A stretch of DNA of 64,000 bases from Desulfovibrio sp. Marseille-P6017 (GCA_900604495.1 UWOR01000005.1:186001-250000), one strand, 5' to 3'; numbered from the stretch's first letter, positions 1 to 9,267 are shown. Translations and numbers: made by a program. The notes: a model not told the origin generated them from the letters alone.

Positions 1-405
1 GGACCAAATCCATTTGCAATTGATATTGATGATGCCACATCTCAAAACAATACTTTCCGTACAGCTTTATGGACAGGAAGTTACTTACAATTAACATTAA
101 TGAGTATTAATGTTGGAGACGATATAGGTTTAGAAATGCATCCAACAACTGATCAATTTATACGTATTGAGGACGGTCAAGGTATTGTTAGAATGGGTGA
201 TAGTCAAAATAACTTAAACTTTGAAAGAAGAGTTAATGATGACTCTGCTATCATAATCCCTGCAGGTAAATGGCATAATATAATCAATACAGGTAATGAA
301 CCTCTTAAAGTATACTCTGTTTATGCTCCACCTAAACATCCTTTTGGTACTGTTCATAATACTAAATCAGATGCACAGTCTTCTGAACAAAATCCTAGGT
401 ATTAA
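1..405 (+). CDS. Cupin-domain protein, 5' end outside window
   Basis: The reading frame is open from base 1, so the gene starts before the window; the internal ATG at 100 is not the true start. The visible 134 residues form a single cupin barrel: the first metal motif region contains GLEMHP followed by DQFIRIEDG, and the second is the GKWHNIINTG strand pair, whose histidines would bind a divalent metal. The short C-terminal tail (after HPFGTVH) is polar and probably disordered. Small stand-alone cupins of this kind are common in clostridia; substrate is unknown and I do not assign a reaction. A strong hairpin terminator follows 48 bases after the stop, so this is the last gene of its transcript. 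Confidence 0.85.
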   Translation, partial: GPNPFAIDIDDATSQNNTFRTALWTGSYLQLTLMSINVGDDIGLEMHPTTDQFIRIEDGQGIVRMGDSQNNLNFERRVNDDSAIIIPAGKWHNIINTGNEPLKVYSVYAPPKHPFGTVHNTKSDAQSSEQNPRY

Positions 406-453
406 CATAAAATTTACTTCATTAATATGACTAAAGACTTTGTACATTGCTCA

Positions 454-495
454 AAATATAGCCACCTAAGCTAAAGGTGGCTATATTTATTTTTA
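454..495 (+). terminator. Rho-independent terminator of the cupin gene
   Basis: A perfect 14-bp stem (454-467 with 475-488) is followed by a T-rich tail. It lies directly downstream of the cupin stop. Confidence 0.85.
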
Positions 496-529
496 ATTTA
501 AGTTAGATAATAATCTTTATTATTAGGCA

Positions 530-554
530 TAAAAAAGTAGGATTGATACCCTAC
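530..554 (-). terminator. Small terminator of the nucleotidyltransferase gene
   Basis: On the minus strand GTAGG and CCTAC form a short stem followed by a run of T, about 55 bases past the stop of the minus-strand gene. Confidence 0.5.
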
Positions 555-609
555 CGTTATAGTTCGTAATTTATTAATATTGTCACTCATATCTAATCGA
601 TATATTAAA

Positions 610-1159
610 TTATGAATTTAATATATTCTCAATTTTCAATCTTACATCTACAGGTAAACAACCTTCTAATGCTCTTTCTAAGAGCATTGGTTTCTTAATT
701 CCATTAGATAAAATATATGTTTCTATCATATCTACCTTGGTTTGTCTGTTAGGAATTAACTGATAAATTACATACCAGTCTTCTAATGAAGTAAATGGTA
801 TATTTACACCATTAATTAATTTAAATTCTGATATAGAATTATTATCAAATATATATCTAAATACTCCGTTATTATGATTAACTGCAAATCCAGACATTAC
901 ATCAACATCAAATCCATTTATTACATACTCATAAAAATATTTTGTTGAGTATGTTGAACTCTTTTCCCATTTCTTTTTTTTCTCCAATACTTTTAAGGAT
1001 TTCATCTACTTTTTTAATATCATCAATGTTTATAAAAATATCTATATCATTAGTTTTGTCTATAAAACCAAACTTATTAAGCAGTATAGATGCTCCAACT
1101 CCCCATGTTACACCTGCATCATTTAACTTTTTTCCTATATAACTTAAAGTATTAAACAT
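610..1159 (-). pseudogene. Nucleotidyltransferase-superfamily gene, frameshifted at an A8 run
   Basis: Two overlapping minus-strand frames make one protein. The first (start at 1159, with a GAGGATG binding site upstream) carries the MNT-type core: GVGAS, then NDIDIFIN, in which the two aspartates would bind metal. At 974-981 there is a run of eight A on the coding strand; the first frame runs on only a few codons, while the other frame continues with the missing C-terminal half (VINGFDVDVMSGF onward) to 610. Joined, the product is about 180 residues, reasonable for a stand-alone nucleotidyltransferase of the aminoglycoside-adenylyltransferase/AbiEii-like type. The lesion may be a real mutation, a phase-variable tract or a base-calling error. 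Its substrate cannot be told from sequence. Confidence 0.65.
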
Positions 1160-1304
1160 TTATTACATCCTCTCTTATTTACTAAAATAATCTCACTTAC
1201 AAATTACTATATATAATATAAATAATATCGTTACTTCTCATTATATAACAATTGCATATATACTTTCTAATAATATTCCCTCATTATATAATTATAAAGT
1301 TAAC

Positions 1305-1670
1305 CTACATTTTTATTAAATTATTTATACCTTCTTGAATATAATCTAATGAAATTGTCATAGCATCTATTATTCTCTTCAAACGTGTATATGTGCCTGT
1401 ACCTTCTTTTGCATTAATAAAGGCCTTTTTACTTTTATTAATAATAGAAGTTATTTGAACTTCTGCTTTTGACAAATCTTCTTGTGTATAACTATGCTCA
1501 TCATTTGTTATTAATGTTTTTGAAATATTTAAAGCTTTTATACGATTTCTAGAAAGCGATAATTGAGGTGTACCTTCTTTAAATTTAGGTTGTATTTTTT
1601 CACAATTTATAATTGTAGACTCGATAATCTTTAATGTATTTTCTATTTCTTCACTTGTATATTTACTCAT
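1305..1670 (-). CDS. Small helical protein of unknown function
   Basis: 121 residues, starting at MSKYTSEE because a clear AGGAGGG site sits 5-6 bases upstream; an in-frame start 33 bases earlier has no binding site. The sequence is mostly charged amphipathic helix (IENTLKIIESTI; SKAEVQITSIINKSKKAF) with no signal peptide, membrane segment or cysteine, so it should be cytosolic, possibly a helical bundle. I do not recognise the family. It stands alone between the broken nucleotidyltransferase and a GNAT gene on the other strand. Confidence 0.7.
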   Translation of the reverse strand: MSKYTSEEIENTLKIIESTIINCEKIQPKFKEGTPQLSLSRNRIKALNISKTLITNDEHSYTQEDLSKAEVQITSIINKSKKAFINAKEGTGTYTRLKRIIDAMTISLDYIQEGINNLIKM

Positions 1671-1811
1671 TATATCCCTCCTATAAAACAACGTAATTTT
1701 CAATGTTTCATATAAATTTTAATATCTCTTTATCCAATTTTTATTTATAATTTATTATATAATAGAATCTATTTAATTGAAAGTTCAAGCACTTTTGGAG
1801 GTGTTCTAAAT

Positions 1812-2318
1812 ATGATTAGGAAGGCTAGGTTAAATGATATAAGCACCATAATAGAAATAATAAAATCCACAATTGAAGAAATGAAAACTTACAATAATAC
1901 TCAATGGGGTGAAAACTATCCTCTAGACGAAGATTTTGCTGATGATATAGAAAATGGGGATTTATATGTAGATGACGACTGTGGTCATATAAAAGGTTTT
2001 ATCTGTGTTAACTTTATAGAACCAGTTGAATACGAAGGTTTAAACTGGTCATCTAATGATAAATCAATGATGATACACAGAATGGCAGTAAATCCTAGAT
2101 TTAGGCAACAAGGAGTAGCAACTGAGCTTATAAACTTTGCTGAAAAATTAGCCTATTATAATAATGTTGTCTACTTAAAAACAGATACTTACTCTATAAA
2201 TACTAAGATGAACTCATTATTAAAAAAATGTGGATTTAAATTTATAGGTAAAATAAACTTATTTGACAAAGAAAAGTCTTTTTATTGTTATGATAAATTA
2301 CTAAAAAACTTCAAATAG
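1812..2318 (+). CDS. GNAT family N-acetyltransferase
   Basis: 168 residues with a single GNAT fold. The acetyl-CoA loop (motif A) is visible as VNPRFRQQGVATELI, with the Q/RxxGxG/A pattern as RQQGVA, preceded by the MIHRMAV strand. The N-terminal half (IRKARLNDISTIIEII) is the usual start of this family. A GGAGGTG site precedes the ATG. The acceptor is not predictable; many small GNATs of this type act on amino acids, peptides or antibiotics. A terminator follows closely, so it is monocistronic. Confidence 0.85.
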   Translation: MIRKARLNDISTIIEIIKSTIEEMKTYNNTQWGENYPLDEDFADDIENGDLYVDDDCGHIKGFICVNFIEPVEYEGLNWSSNDKSMMIHRMAVNPRFRQQGVATELINFAEKLAYYNNVVYLKTDTYSINTKMNSLLKKCGFKFIGKINLFDKEKSFYCYDKLLKNFK

Positions 2319-2333
2319 ATGTTCAATAAAAAT

Positions 2334-2371
2334 GGCTTGATATGGTTATATCCAAATATCAAGCCTCTTTT
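2334..2371 (+). terminator. Terminator after GNAT gene
   Basis: A 10-bp stem, GGCTTGATAT with ATATCAAGCC, is followed by CTCTTTTATT. It can also serve the convergent nuclease gene on the other strand. Confidence 0.75.
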
Positions 2372-2394
2372 ATTCACTTAAAATTTATAAATGT

Positions 2395-3237
2395 TTATCT
2401 TATTTCATCTATTTCTTCTATGGTTAATCCAGTTATATTTGATATCATATGATTACTCATACCATTTAAAATCATATTTTTAGCTATATTAATTTTCTCT
2501 TCTTCTCTTCCTTTTTGCATTCCCTTTTCTTCTGCATTAGCTAATGCACTTATCTCATCTTTTAAAGATTTTTCTCTCATAAAGTATAATTCTCTTTCCT
2601 TTGAGTCTCTACTTAATCTATATAATTCATCCTTTGCTTCTCTTATTTCTTTATTACTCATTTCTAATTTTCTTACAACTTCACTTTCTGGATCTCTTAA
2701 AAACTCTACCCAACCTTCTAATAAATCAACTACTTCCTCTGATTTTTCTAACTTCTTAAGTTTTGGTATTTCTATAAAATGTATCTCTTCTAAATCTGTC
2801 AACTCTTCATTAGTTTCTATTTCTTTTAATCTATATCCATTATGAAATCTATCATTTTTTAGATATTTAAAGTCTAAAATATTTATACAAACAGTTCTAC
2901 ACAGTTTGTCATATCTATCCCCTTCTGTTAATTGCTCTTCATATAATTTACTCCAATAATATAAACTTCTTTGAATCATATTATATTCATTTTTTAATTG
3001 TATTTCTATATTTATAATTTCATTGTTACTAGTTTTTGCTTTTACATCCAATCTTGAAAATTTATCATCTATGTATTCTTTTTCTATATCCGAATTTTTT
3101 ATTTCTACTTCAATAATTGGTTTAATTGGTTTTAATACTGCATTTAAAAATGATATTAATACTTTTGGATGTTCTTCTGAACCAAATATTTTCTTAAATA
3201 CAAAATCTATCTTAGGGCTTAGTAAGCTTGTCTTCAA
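2395..3237 (-). CDS. Rpn/YhgA-like PD-(D/E)XK nuclease family protein
   Basis: 280 residues. The start chosen is the TTG at 3237, nine bases after an AAGGAAG site; the upstream in-frame GTG overlaps that site and is unlikely. The N-terminus LLSPKIDFVFKKIFG is the hallmark of the Rpn/transposase_31-like family. The nuclease core shows SRLDVKA followed by INIEIQLK, the D...ExQ form of the catalytic motif. The middle is charged helix and the C-terminus is the typical KGREEEK plus LTIEEIDEI tail. Family members are recombination-promoting nucleases that often occur in many degenerate copies; this one looks full length with catalytic residues intact. No transposase or terminal repeats are nearby. 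Confidence 0.8.
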   Translation of the reverse strand: MKTSLLSPKIDFVFKKIFGSEEHPKVLISFLNAVLKPIKPIIEVEIKNSDIEKEYIDDKFSRLDVKAKTSNNEIINIEIQLKNEYNMIQRSLYYWSKLYEEQLTEGDRYDKLCRTVCINILDFKYLKNDRFHNGYRLKEIETNEELTDLEEIHFIEIPKLKKLEKSEEVVDLLEGWVEFLRDPESEVVRKLEMSNKEIREAKDELYRLSRDSKERELYFMREKSLKDEISALANAEEKGMQKGREEEKINIAKNMILNGMSNHMISNITGLTIEEIDEIR

Positions 3238-3395
3238 TATAATCACTTCCTTGTTTTATTAATTTATAATTAAATTATACAATTTTATATAAATTTATTA
3301 TAGTATAAAGTTGATAGTTAGATAAAAAGTATATGAGAAATATATGTGCTCATAATGTTAAGTTATTTCATTGAAATTATAGCTTTAAAAATCTC

Positions 3396-4148
3396 TTACT
3401 TATCTTCTTTTATTTCATCTGTAATTTTAAATTTCACTTCTAAATTATCACTTAACCAATACACCACTTTTTCACTTTCCTTTAACCCCAGTTTTCTCTG
3501 CAATCTAATAGATTTTTCATTATTTACCTCAACTTGGCAAAATGGTATCATACCTTTTCTTATAAAATCATTAATCATAAATCTTTCAAGCTCACTAGCA
3601 TATCCATTTCTTCTATACTGAGGAAACACTTCTAAAATCCCCATACTCCCTTCTAAATGATTCCCAATAAACCCCACCATATTTTTTGACTTATCATATC
3701 CTACATATAAATTATGTAACTTATTAATTTCTTCTAATTCTTCATCTGTAATCTTATCATAATTCTTTTTAATTATATCCATATCTAAACTAGAAGGCTC
3801 TCTTATATCAAGATTTTTATCATAATCAACTATATGCTCATCTTCATATATAAATTGTTTACATATTAAAATTTCATCTAAGTTATATAGCTTTTGTAAA
3901 TATTTCACAAAGCAATTATCTGTTACATAAAATAAGTAACAGTTTTCTAAACCTTTAAGACACTCAAATATTTTTTCTGTATTTTCAGCACTTAACATAT
4001 AGGCATTACTAACTTCATCAAACAAAAGTACTCCATCTTCTTCTGCTTTTAATATATTAGCAGTATTACGTTTTAATACTTGTAATAATGCACAATTACT
4101 TAATTTATCTTTTGATAAATACTTAATAGCTTTATTATAATCTTGCAC
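3396..4148 (-). CDS. GNAT (FR47-like) acetyltransferase with long N-terminal domain
   Basis: 250 residues, GTG start seven bases after a GAGGTG site. The C-terminal ~100 residues are the acetyltransferase domain: the substrate strand GYDKSKNMVGFIG, then VFPQYRRNGYASELE, where RRNGYA is the CoA-binding loop, and the end NNEKSIRLQRKLGL, where the helix after the last core strand is typical. The N-terminal ~120 residues have no recognisable motif and probably form the second lobe seen in FR47-like two-domain GNATs. It is the last gene of a three-gene operon after the sugar isomerase and ASCH genes, 19 bases behind the latter. Substrate unknown. Confidence 0.75.
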   Translation of the reverse strand: MQDYNKAIKYLSKDKLSNCALLQVLKRNTANILKAEEDGVLLFDEVSNAYMLSAENTEKIFECLKGLENCYLFYVTDNCFVKYLQKLYNLDEILICKQFIYEDEHIVDYDKNLDIREPSSLDMDIIKKNYDKITDEELEEINKLHNLYVGYDKSKNMVGFIGNHLEGSMGILEVFPQYRRNGYASELERFMINDFIRKGMIPFCQVEVNNEKSIRLQRKLGLKESEKVVYWLSDNLEVKFKITDEIKEDK

Positions 4149-4167
4149 TAATTAACACCTCACAAAA

Positions 4168-4635
4168 TTACTTATATACAACTTCAAATTCTTCAAAAAC
4201 TACAAGCATATCTTCATTAAATTCAATTCCTATTTCTTTTAATTCTTCAGTAAAACACTCTATATGCACTTCTCTCCAGTAAGAAATTGATTTATCTCCT
4301 TCACCTTCTATTCCTGCAAGAACTTCATCTACATCTTTAAATGGACGTACATATACTTTTTTATCTTTTATAATACATTTTGCTACTCCGTCCCAATTTG
4401 TAATTATGCTGTGTGTACCTTCTTTTGGTATTTCTTCATTTTCTACTTCGTAAAATTTATAAACTGATGTAGTTCCTCTTTTTATGCCTTTAATAACTAA
4501 ATCAGCTAATTTATTTGCAGTTTCTTTATCATTACAAAAATGCCACGCTTCGTATGTTTTATCTGTATTTTCAATAGTTTCACCTATTGATTTTAAATAA
4601 TTTTCCCACATTATTTTTATAGATTTATCTTCCAT
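4168..4635 (-). CDS. ASCH-domain protein
   Basis: 155 residues. The ATG at 4635 is eight bases after an AGGAGGGA site; the TTG six bases earlier is too close to the site. The domain is the long ASCH type (COG4405-like): KIMWENYLKS near the start, the strand with KGIKRGTTSVYKFYE around residues 50-65, and the late SISYWREVHIECF motif. ASCH domains are related to PUA domains and are thought to bind RNA or nucleotides; some members have ribonuclease activity. It starts two bases after the stop of the sugar isomerase gene, so the two are translationally linked. Confidence 0.8.
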   Translation of the reverse strand: MEDKSIKIMWENYLKSIGETIENTDKTYEAWHFCNDKETANKLADLVIKGIKRGTTSVYKFYEVENEEIPKEGTHSIITNWDGVAKCIIKDKKVYVRPFKDVDEVLAGIEGEGDKSISYWREVHIECFTEELKEIGIEFNEDMLVVFEEFEVVYK

Positions 4636-4637
4636 TT

Positions 4638-5414
4638 TCAATCCCTCCTTTTTATAAAACCTTCTTCATATAAAGTGTTTAATGTTTCCTTTAGATCATT
4701 AGTATCCACTATTTCCAAGGAAATGCTAACATCACTATTTTTATCTTCTACTTGACTAATAATATTTCTAACATCTATATTCCCTTTATCTATTCCTAAA
4801 TGACTATCTTCTTTTCCATAATTATTATGAATATGCATATGCCCTATCTTACTACCTAACTCTTCTATCCAATCATTTATACTAACATCTGAATAAACAT
4901 TAGCATGACCTATATCTAAACATGCACTAAAATTTTTCTTATTTATATTTTCTAAAATCCTTTTAATAAGAACAGTATCATACTCTAAAACATTCTCTAA
5001 ATAAAAATCTATATTATCATCTTTATTTATAAAAAAGTCATTCCAAAACTTATCAGCATTATAAATCCATTCTTCATATGTATAAAGCTTAGGAACATAA
5101 CTATTATGATAAACAATTTTTTTAGCATTTAATTGTTTTGCTACATCATAGCCTTGTTCAAATCTTTTTTTAGTTATACTGGCTATTATACTGTCCCTAC
5201 TTCCACATGATAAATCTGCAAATGGTCCATGTATTGATATATCTATTTCATTTAATAAGCTTCCCCACTCATTTTTATATTCTTTTATAAATTTTTCTTT
5301 ATTATCTAATATAAATGGATTTGAAAACTGAACTATTTCAAGACCTACATCGTACTTTTCTATTATTGGTATTATTTTTTTGTTTTCATCTAATTGAGAT
5401 ATATAAAACTTCAT
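4638..5414 (-). CDS. Sugar phosphate isomerase/epimerase-like TIM-barrel protein
   Basis: 258 residues of the xylose-isomerase-like/AP endonuclease family 2 barrel. Metal-ligand strands can be seen in order: SIHGPFADL (His), YLENV (Glu, about residue 145), CLDIGHANV (Asp and His, about 170), MHIHNN (His, about 195) and ISLEIVD (Glu, near the end). An AGGAGTG site precedes the ATG. First gene of an operon with an ASCH protein and a GNAT protein, an unusual grouping that gives no clear pathway. It could act on a sugar, an inositol or a nucleotide; the DNA-repair role (endonuclease IV) is less likely because of the short length. Confidence 0.75.
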   Translation of the reverse strand: MKFYISQLDENKKIIPIIEKYDVGLEIVQFSNPFILDNKEKFIKEYKNEWGSLLNEIDISIHGPFADLSCGSRDSIIASITKKRFEQGYDVAKQLNAKKIVYHNSYVPKLYTYEEWIYNADKFWNDFFINKDDNIDFYLENVLEYDTVLIKRILENINKKNFSACLDIGHANVYSDVSINDWIEELGSKIGHMHIHNNYGKEDSHLGIDKGNIDVRNIISQVEDKNSDVSISLEIVDTNDLKETLNTLYEEGFIKRRD

Positions 5415-5593
5415 TTTTTCACTCCTAGCTTGCTTATTTTATCTATTTGTAATCTTAATTTTAACTATTAGATTAAATTTACATTATAGGTTATAATTAA
5501 TACTATATTGTTTTAAGGTAGTGTTTCTAAAATATATACTAACTTTATATTAGTATATATTTTAAGTAATATCTATAAATTAAGGAGGATACT

Positions 5594-6298
5594 TTGCTAA
5601 ATAAAATTAAATACATATTATTTTTATTTATATTAATTAATTTAGTTGGATGTGAAAGTAAGGAAATAACTTTAGATGATTCTAATATCACTAAAGAAGA
5701 AACTTTAAATGTAAATAAAGAACCTATATTTTCTTATTCTGATATTCCATCTGAAATAAAAGAAAAAATGATAGGATGTTCTATGCCTGAAGATGAACCT
5801 ATAAAGTTTGAATCTTTATCTTATCTAAAGTTATCATACTATGGATTTGATGATAAAACTCATATTGGAGAAATGATTGTAAATAAGGAAGTTGCAGCTG
5901 AAGTTGTAGACATATTTAAGGAGCTTTATGAAGCAAAATATCCAATTGAAAAAATAAACTTAATAGACGAATATAATGCTGATGATGAACTTTCTATGCA
6001 GGATAATAACACTTCCTCATTTTGCTATAGAACAATTGCAGGAACTGATAAAATATCTAATCATGGTAAAGGTGTTGCAATTGATATTAATCCTTTATAT
6101 AATCCTCATGTAAATACTTCTACAAATAAGGTTAACCCAACTACTGCTACTAAGTTTATTGATAGAAATAATCTTATAACGGGTATGATAGTAGAAAATG
6201 ACCCATGTTATAATGCATTTGTAAAAAGAGGATGGACATGGGGAGGATATTGGAAAAACCCTGATTATCAACATTTTGAAAAAAATATAAATAATTAA
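5594..6298 (+). CDS. Lipoprotein M15-family (D-Ala-D-Ala carboxypeptidase-like) peptidase
   Basis: 234 residues, TTG start after AAGGAGG. Residues 1-20 are a lipoprotein signal (YILFLFILINLVGC) ending in a lipobox cysteine at about 20, so the enzyme is held on the outer face of the membrane. The peptidase_M15_4 core lies at about 145-230: SNHGKGVAIDINP supplies zinc ligands His and Asp, and the terminal QHFEK supplies the last His; the RGWTWGGYW stretch is typical of the family. It should trim cell-wall peptides. The stop is 35 bases before the ABC-F gene, which has its own binding site. Confidence 0.8.
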   Translation: MLNKIKYILFLFILINLVGCESKEITLDDSNITKEETLNVNKEPIFSYSDIPSEIKEKMIGCSMPEDEPIKFESLSYLKLSYYGFDDKTHIGEMIVNKEVAAEVVDIFKELYEAKYPIEKINLIDEYNADDELSMQDNNTSSFCYRTIAGTDKISNHGKGVAIDINPLYNPHVNTSTNKVNPTTATKFIDRNNLITGMIVENDPCYNAFVKRGWTWGGYWKNPDYQHFEKNINN

Positions 6299-6333
6299 AC
6301 ATAAAAGTAAAATTATAACTAAAGGTGATGTAT

Positions 6334-8256
6334 ATGAATTTAATGACATTAGAAAACATAAGTAAGAGTTATTCTGAAAAGACTTTACTTAAAGACATAT
6401 CTCTTGGAATAAACGAAGGTGAAAAAATAGGTTTAATTGGTGTTAATGGTACTGGTAAATCTACACTTTTAAAAATAATAGCTGGTGCTGAAGAAGCAGA
6501 AAGCGGTACTATAACTAAAGCTAATAAGGTTAGAGTTGAATACTTACCTCAAAATCCTGATTATGATGAGGAGGCTACTGTTCTTGAACAAGTATTTAAA
6601 GGTACTTCAGCTGAAATGAAATTACTTGGTGAATATCAAGATGTATTAGAAAAGATAAATACTTCTTTTGATGAAAATTTAAATAATAAACTTTTATCAT
6701 TACAAGAAAAAATAGATGCGCTTAATCTTTGGGATTTAGAAAGTGAAGCTAAGGCTGTTCTTACTAAACTTGGAATAAGTGATTTTAATCAAAAAATAAA
6801 ATCAATGTCTGGAGGTCAAAGAAAAAGAGTGTCTTTAGCTTCTGCACTTATAACGCCTTGTGAATTATTAATACTTGATGAGCCTACTAACCACTTAGAC
6901 AATGATACTATAGATTGGTTAGAAGAATATTTAAATAGTTCTAAGGCATCACTTCTTATGATAACTCATGATAGATATTTCTTAGATAGAGTTACTAATA
7001 GAATAATAGAACTTGATAAAGGTAGATTATTTAGCTATGATGGAAACTATTCTCTTTTCTTAGAAAGAAAGATGGAAAGACTTGCTATAGAATCTAGTAT
7101 GGAAGAAAAGCGTCAAAATCTTATAAGAACAGAACTAGCTTGGGTAAGACGAGGGGCTCGTGCTCGTACTACTAAACAAAAAGCTAGACTTGAAAGATTT
7201 GAAGAGTTAACAAATAGAGAAGTTATAACTCCTGATGAGAAAATGGATATATCAGTTGGTTCTTCTAGACTTGGTAATAAGATAATAGAAATACACAATA
7301 TCTCTAAAAAGTTTAAAGATAAAACTGTAATAAATAATTTAGAATATACTCTTGCTCGTCATGATAGAATCGGTATAATCGGTAAAAATGGACAAGGTAA
7401 GTCAACTCTTATAAAAATATTAAATGGTGAGTTAGCTCCTGATAGTGGTACTATAGAAATTGGTGAAACTGTTAAAATAGGATGCTTTACACAAGATGAT
7501 GCTCATATGGATTTAAATATGAGAGCTATAGATTATGTAAAAGAAGCAAGTGATTATATAGAAACTGCTGATGGAACTAAAATATCTGCATCTCAAATGT
7601 GTGAAAGATTCTTATTTAACTCAACTATGCAATACACTCTTATTGGAAAATTATCAGGTGGAGAAAGACGTAGACTACATTTACTTAGAACTCTTATGAG
7701 TGCTCCAAATGTCCTTTTACTAGATGAACCTACAAATGATTTAGATATAGAAACACTTAACAGATTAGAAGATTATCTTGATGAATTTAGAGGTGTTGTT
7801 ATATCAGTTTCACATGATAGATATTTCTTAGATAGAATTTGTAATAAGATATTTGCTTATGAAGGAAATGGTAACATCCATATCTTCACAGGTAACTATA
7901 GTGATTATTTAATATATAAAGAAATTCAAGGAATTGAATTTGAAGAAGCTCAAAACTCCGAAAGAAAAGAAGAAACTCCTAAAGAAGTTAAGAAAGAAAA
8001 ACCTAAAAATGATAAAAAGCTTAAATTCTCGTATAACGAACAAAGAGAGTTTGATACTATTGATGATGATATAGCAAAACTAGAAAGTAAGATTGAAGAA
8101 TTAGATAATAGTACTTCTAAATTTGCTACAAACTTTACTAAGCTTCAAGAAATACTTGATGAAAAAGCAAATCTTGAAAAAGAGCTTGAATATAAGTATG
8201 AAAGATGGGAATACTTAAATAACTTAGCTGAAGAAATAGCTAATTCTAAAAATTAA
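6334..8256 (+). CDS. uup: ABC-F family ATPase, Uup-like
   Basis: 640 residues with two ATP-binding cassettes and no membrane segment. Domain 1 has Walker A GVNGTGKST, signature MSGGQRKRV and Walker B LLILDEPTNHLD; domain 2 has GKNGQGKST, LSGGERRRL and VLLLDEPTNDLD. The C-terminal ~90 residues are a basic linker then a coiled coil (IDDDIAKLESKIEELD), the mark of the Uup branch, which acts on ribosomes and nucleic-acid intermediates rather than transport. The ATG at 6334 was chosen because an AAAGGTG site lies six bases before it; earlier GTG/ATG codons overlap the site. No leader hairpin typical of drug-inducible ABC-F genes is visible. A terminator follows. Confidence 0.85.
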   Translation: MNLMTLENISKSYSEKTLLKDISLGINEGEKIGLIGVNGTGKSTLLKIIAGAEEAESGTITKANKVRVEYLPQNPDYDEEATVLEQVFKGTSAEMKLLGEYQDVLEKINTSFDENLNNKLLSLQEKIDALNLWDLESEAKAVLTKLGISDFNQKIKSMSGGQRKRVSLASALITPCELLILDEPTNHLDNDTIDWLEEYLNSSKASLLMITHDRYFLDRVTNRIIELDKGRLFSYDGNYSLFLERKMERLAIESSMEEKRQNLIRTELAWVRRGARARTTKQKARLERFEELTNREVITPDEKMDISVGSSRLGNKIIEIHNISKKFKDKTVINNLEYTLARHDRIGIIGKNGQGKSTLIKILNGELAPDSGTIEIGETVKIGCFTQDDAHMDLNMRAIDYVKEASDYIETADGTKISASQMCERFLFNSTMQYTLIGKLSGGERRRLHLLRTLMSAPNVLLLDEPTNDLDIETLNRLEDYLDEFRGVVISVSHDRYFLDRICNKIFAYEGNGNIHIFTGNYSDYLIYKEIQGIEFEEAQNSERKEETPKEVKKEKPKNDKKLKFSYNEQREFDTIDDDIAKLESKIEELDNSTSKFATNFTKLQEILDEKANLEKELEYKYERWEYLNNLAEEIANSKN

Positions 8257-8258
8257 TA

Positions 8259-8312
8259 TAAAAATAGCAACTATCATTGATATTTAATATCATATATAGT
8301 TGCTATTTTTTT
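8259..8312 (+). terminator. Terminator after ABC-F gene
   Basis: AAAAATAGCAACTAT pairs with ATAGTTGCTATTTTT around a loop of about 20 bases, followed by T. Confidence 0.8.
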
Positions 8313-8366
8313 ATATTAATGCATTCTTAAATAGCTTTTTTTATTACTCTTTTTTATAATCTACTA

Positions 8367-8461
8367 TTATTTGAATATATCTATACCTCTATCATCGTAA
8401 ATGAAAAATACATTTTCAGTCATTTTATCAATAATATAAACTGCGCAATCTAATGCTGTAT
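8367..8461 (-). pseudogene. Remnant of a DUF3885-type gene
   Basis: Within the 430-base gap before the next gene, the minus strand encodes about 31 codons reading NTALDCAVYIIDKMTENVF and then FIYDDRGIDIF before a TAA at 8367. The YIID...IYDDRG block matches what I recall of the C-terminal half of DUF3885 proteins, which are common in clostridia. An in-frame stop lies just upstream at about 8470 and no start or N-terminal part is present. It appears to be a gene relic. The rest of the gap (8313-8366 and 8470-8684) shows nothing I can name. Confidence 0.5.
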
Positions 8462-8684
8462 TTTTCCCTTATGTCTTTATTTTTAAAGTTAGTATACACC
8501 TTATTGAGATATATTCCAATTTATATACAAGATTTGTATCCAAATTGACACACTATAGTTTTATAGCTTGCTTAATGCTTATTATAATATCTTTTATTTT
8601 CTTTAATCTATCATATCTAAACACTTCATATCATATTCTGATACTAGCCTAGTTATTTAACTAGATAATTAAGGAGGTAATTTA

Positions 8685-9254
8685 ATGAAAAAATATACAT
8701 GCTCTTTTATACTCATTTTTTCTTGTATGCTACTATTTTGTGCATGCTCTAAAGATAAAGCATCTACAGAAACTACAACTACTAATGATTCAACAGAAAA
8801 TAAATCTTCTAGTTTAGAAGTAATTTCACCTGATTACATAACTAGTAACAATGAAGATTCATCAGAAGTTTTCGCAAATATATATGTATCAGATATTGAT
8901 AGTGACTCAATAGTTAATAAAAAAGTAAAAGTAAATGAAATATCTTCTGAATCTATTTTAGAAGAATTAAAAAATGAAGATGTAGTTACTTCTAATACTA
9001 GTGTAAAAAGCTTTTCTACATTTGAAGATCAAGAAGATAATCTTGTAGGTGTTCTTAATTTATCCAAAGAGTTTTATAACTTTAACTTAGGCAGTGGTTT
9101 TGAATCCATGATGCTTAATTCAGTTGCAAAAACTTATATAGAAAACTTTAATTTAGATAAATTTAAAATTTTAGTTGATGATGAAGAGTATGAAAGTGGA
9201 CATATATTAATGGATAAAGATGAGTACTTCACTAAAGATTCTTTAGAAGAATAA
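8685..9254 (+). CDS. Lipoprotein of unknown function
   Basis: 189 residues. A basic start (MKKYTC) and hydrophobic segment end in a lipobox, LLFCAC, so the mature protein begins at the cysteine near residue 21. A Ser/Thr/Asn-rich spacer follows (to about 50), then a compact domain rich in acidic residues. The later FYNFNLGSGFESMMLNSVA and LVDDEEY stretches look like a GerM-type sporulation/germination lipoprotein fold, but the similarity is weak and I do not assign it. AAGGAGG precedes the ATG. Monocistronic; a hairpin terminator follows within 15 bases. Confidence 0.75.
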   Translation: MKKYTCSFILIFSCMLLFCACSKDKASTETTTTNDSTENKSSSLEVISPDYITSNNEDSSEVFANIYVSDIDSDSIVNKKVKVNEISSESILEELKNEDVVTSNTSVKSFSTFEDQEDNLVGVLNLSKEFYNFNLGSGFESMMLNSVAKTYIENFNLDKFKILVDDEEYESGHILMDKDEYFTKDSLEE

Positions 9255-9267
9255 AATATTAAAGATA

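Noticed and set aside
942..1142. Plus-strand open frame opposite the nucleotidyltransferase gene
   Set aside because: It is a shadow of the minus-strand gene, with no binding site and low-complexity hydrophobic composition.
6300..6333. Attenuator leader for the ABC-F gene
   Set aside because: The gap from the peptidase gene is 35 bases and has no hairpin or leader peptide.
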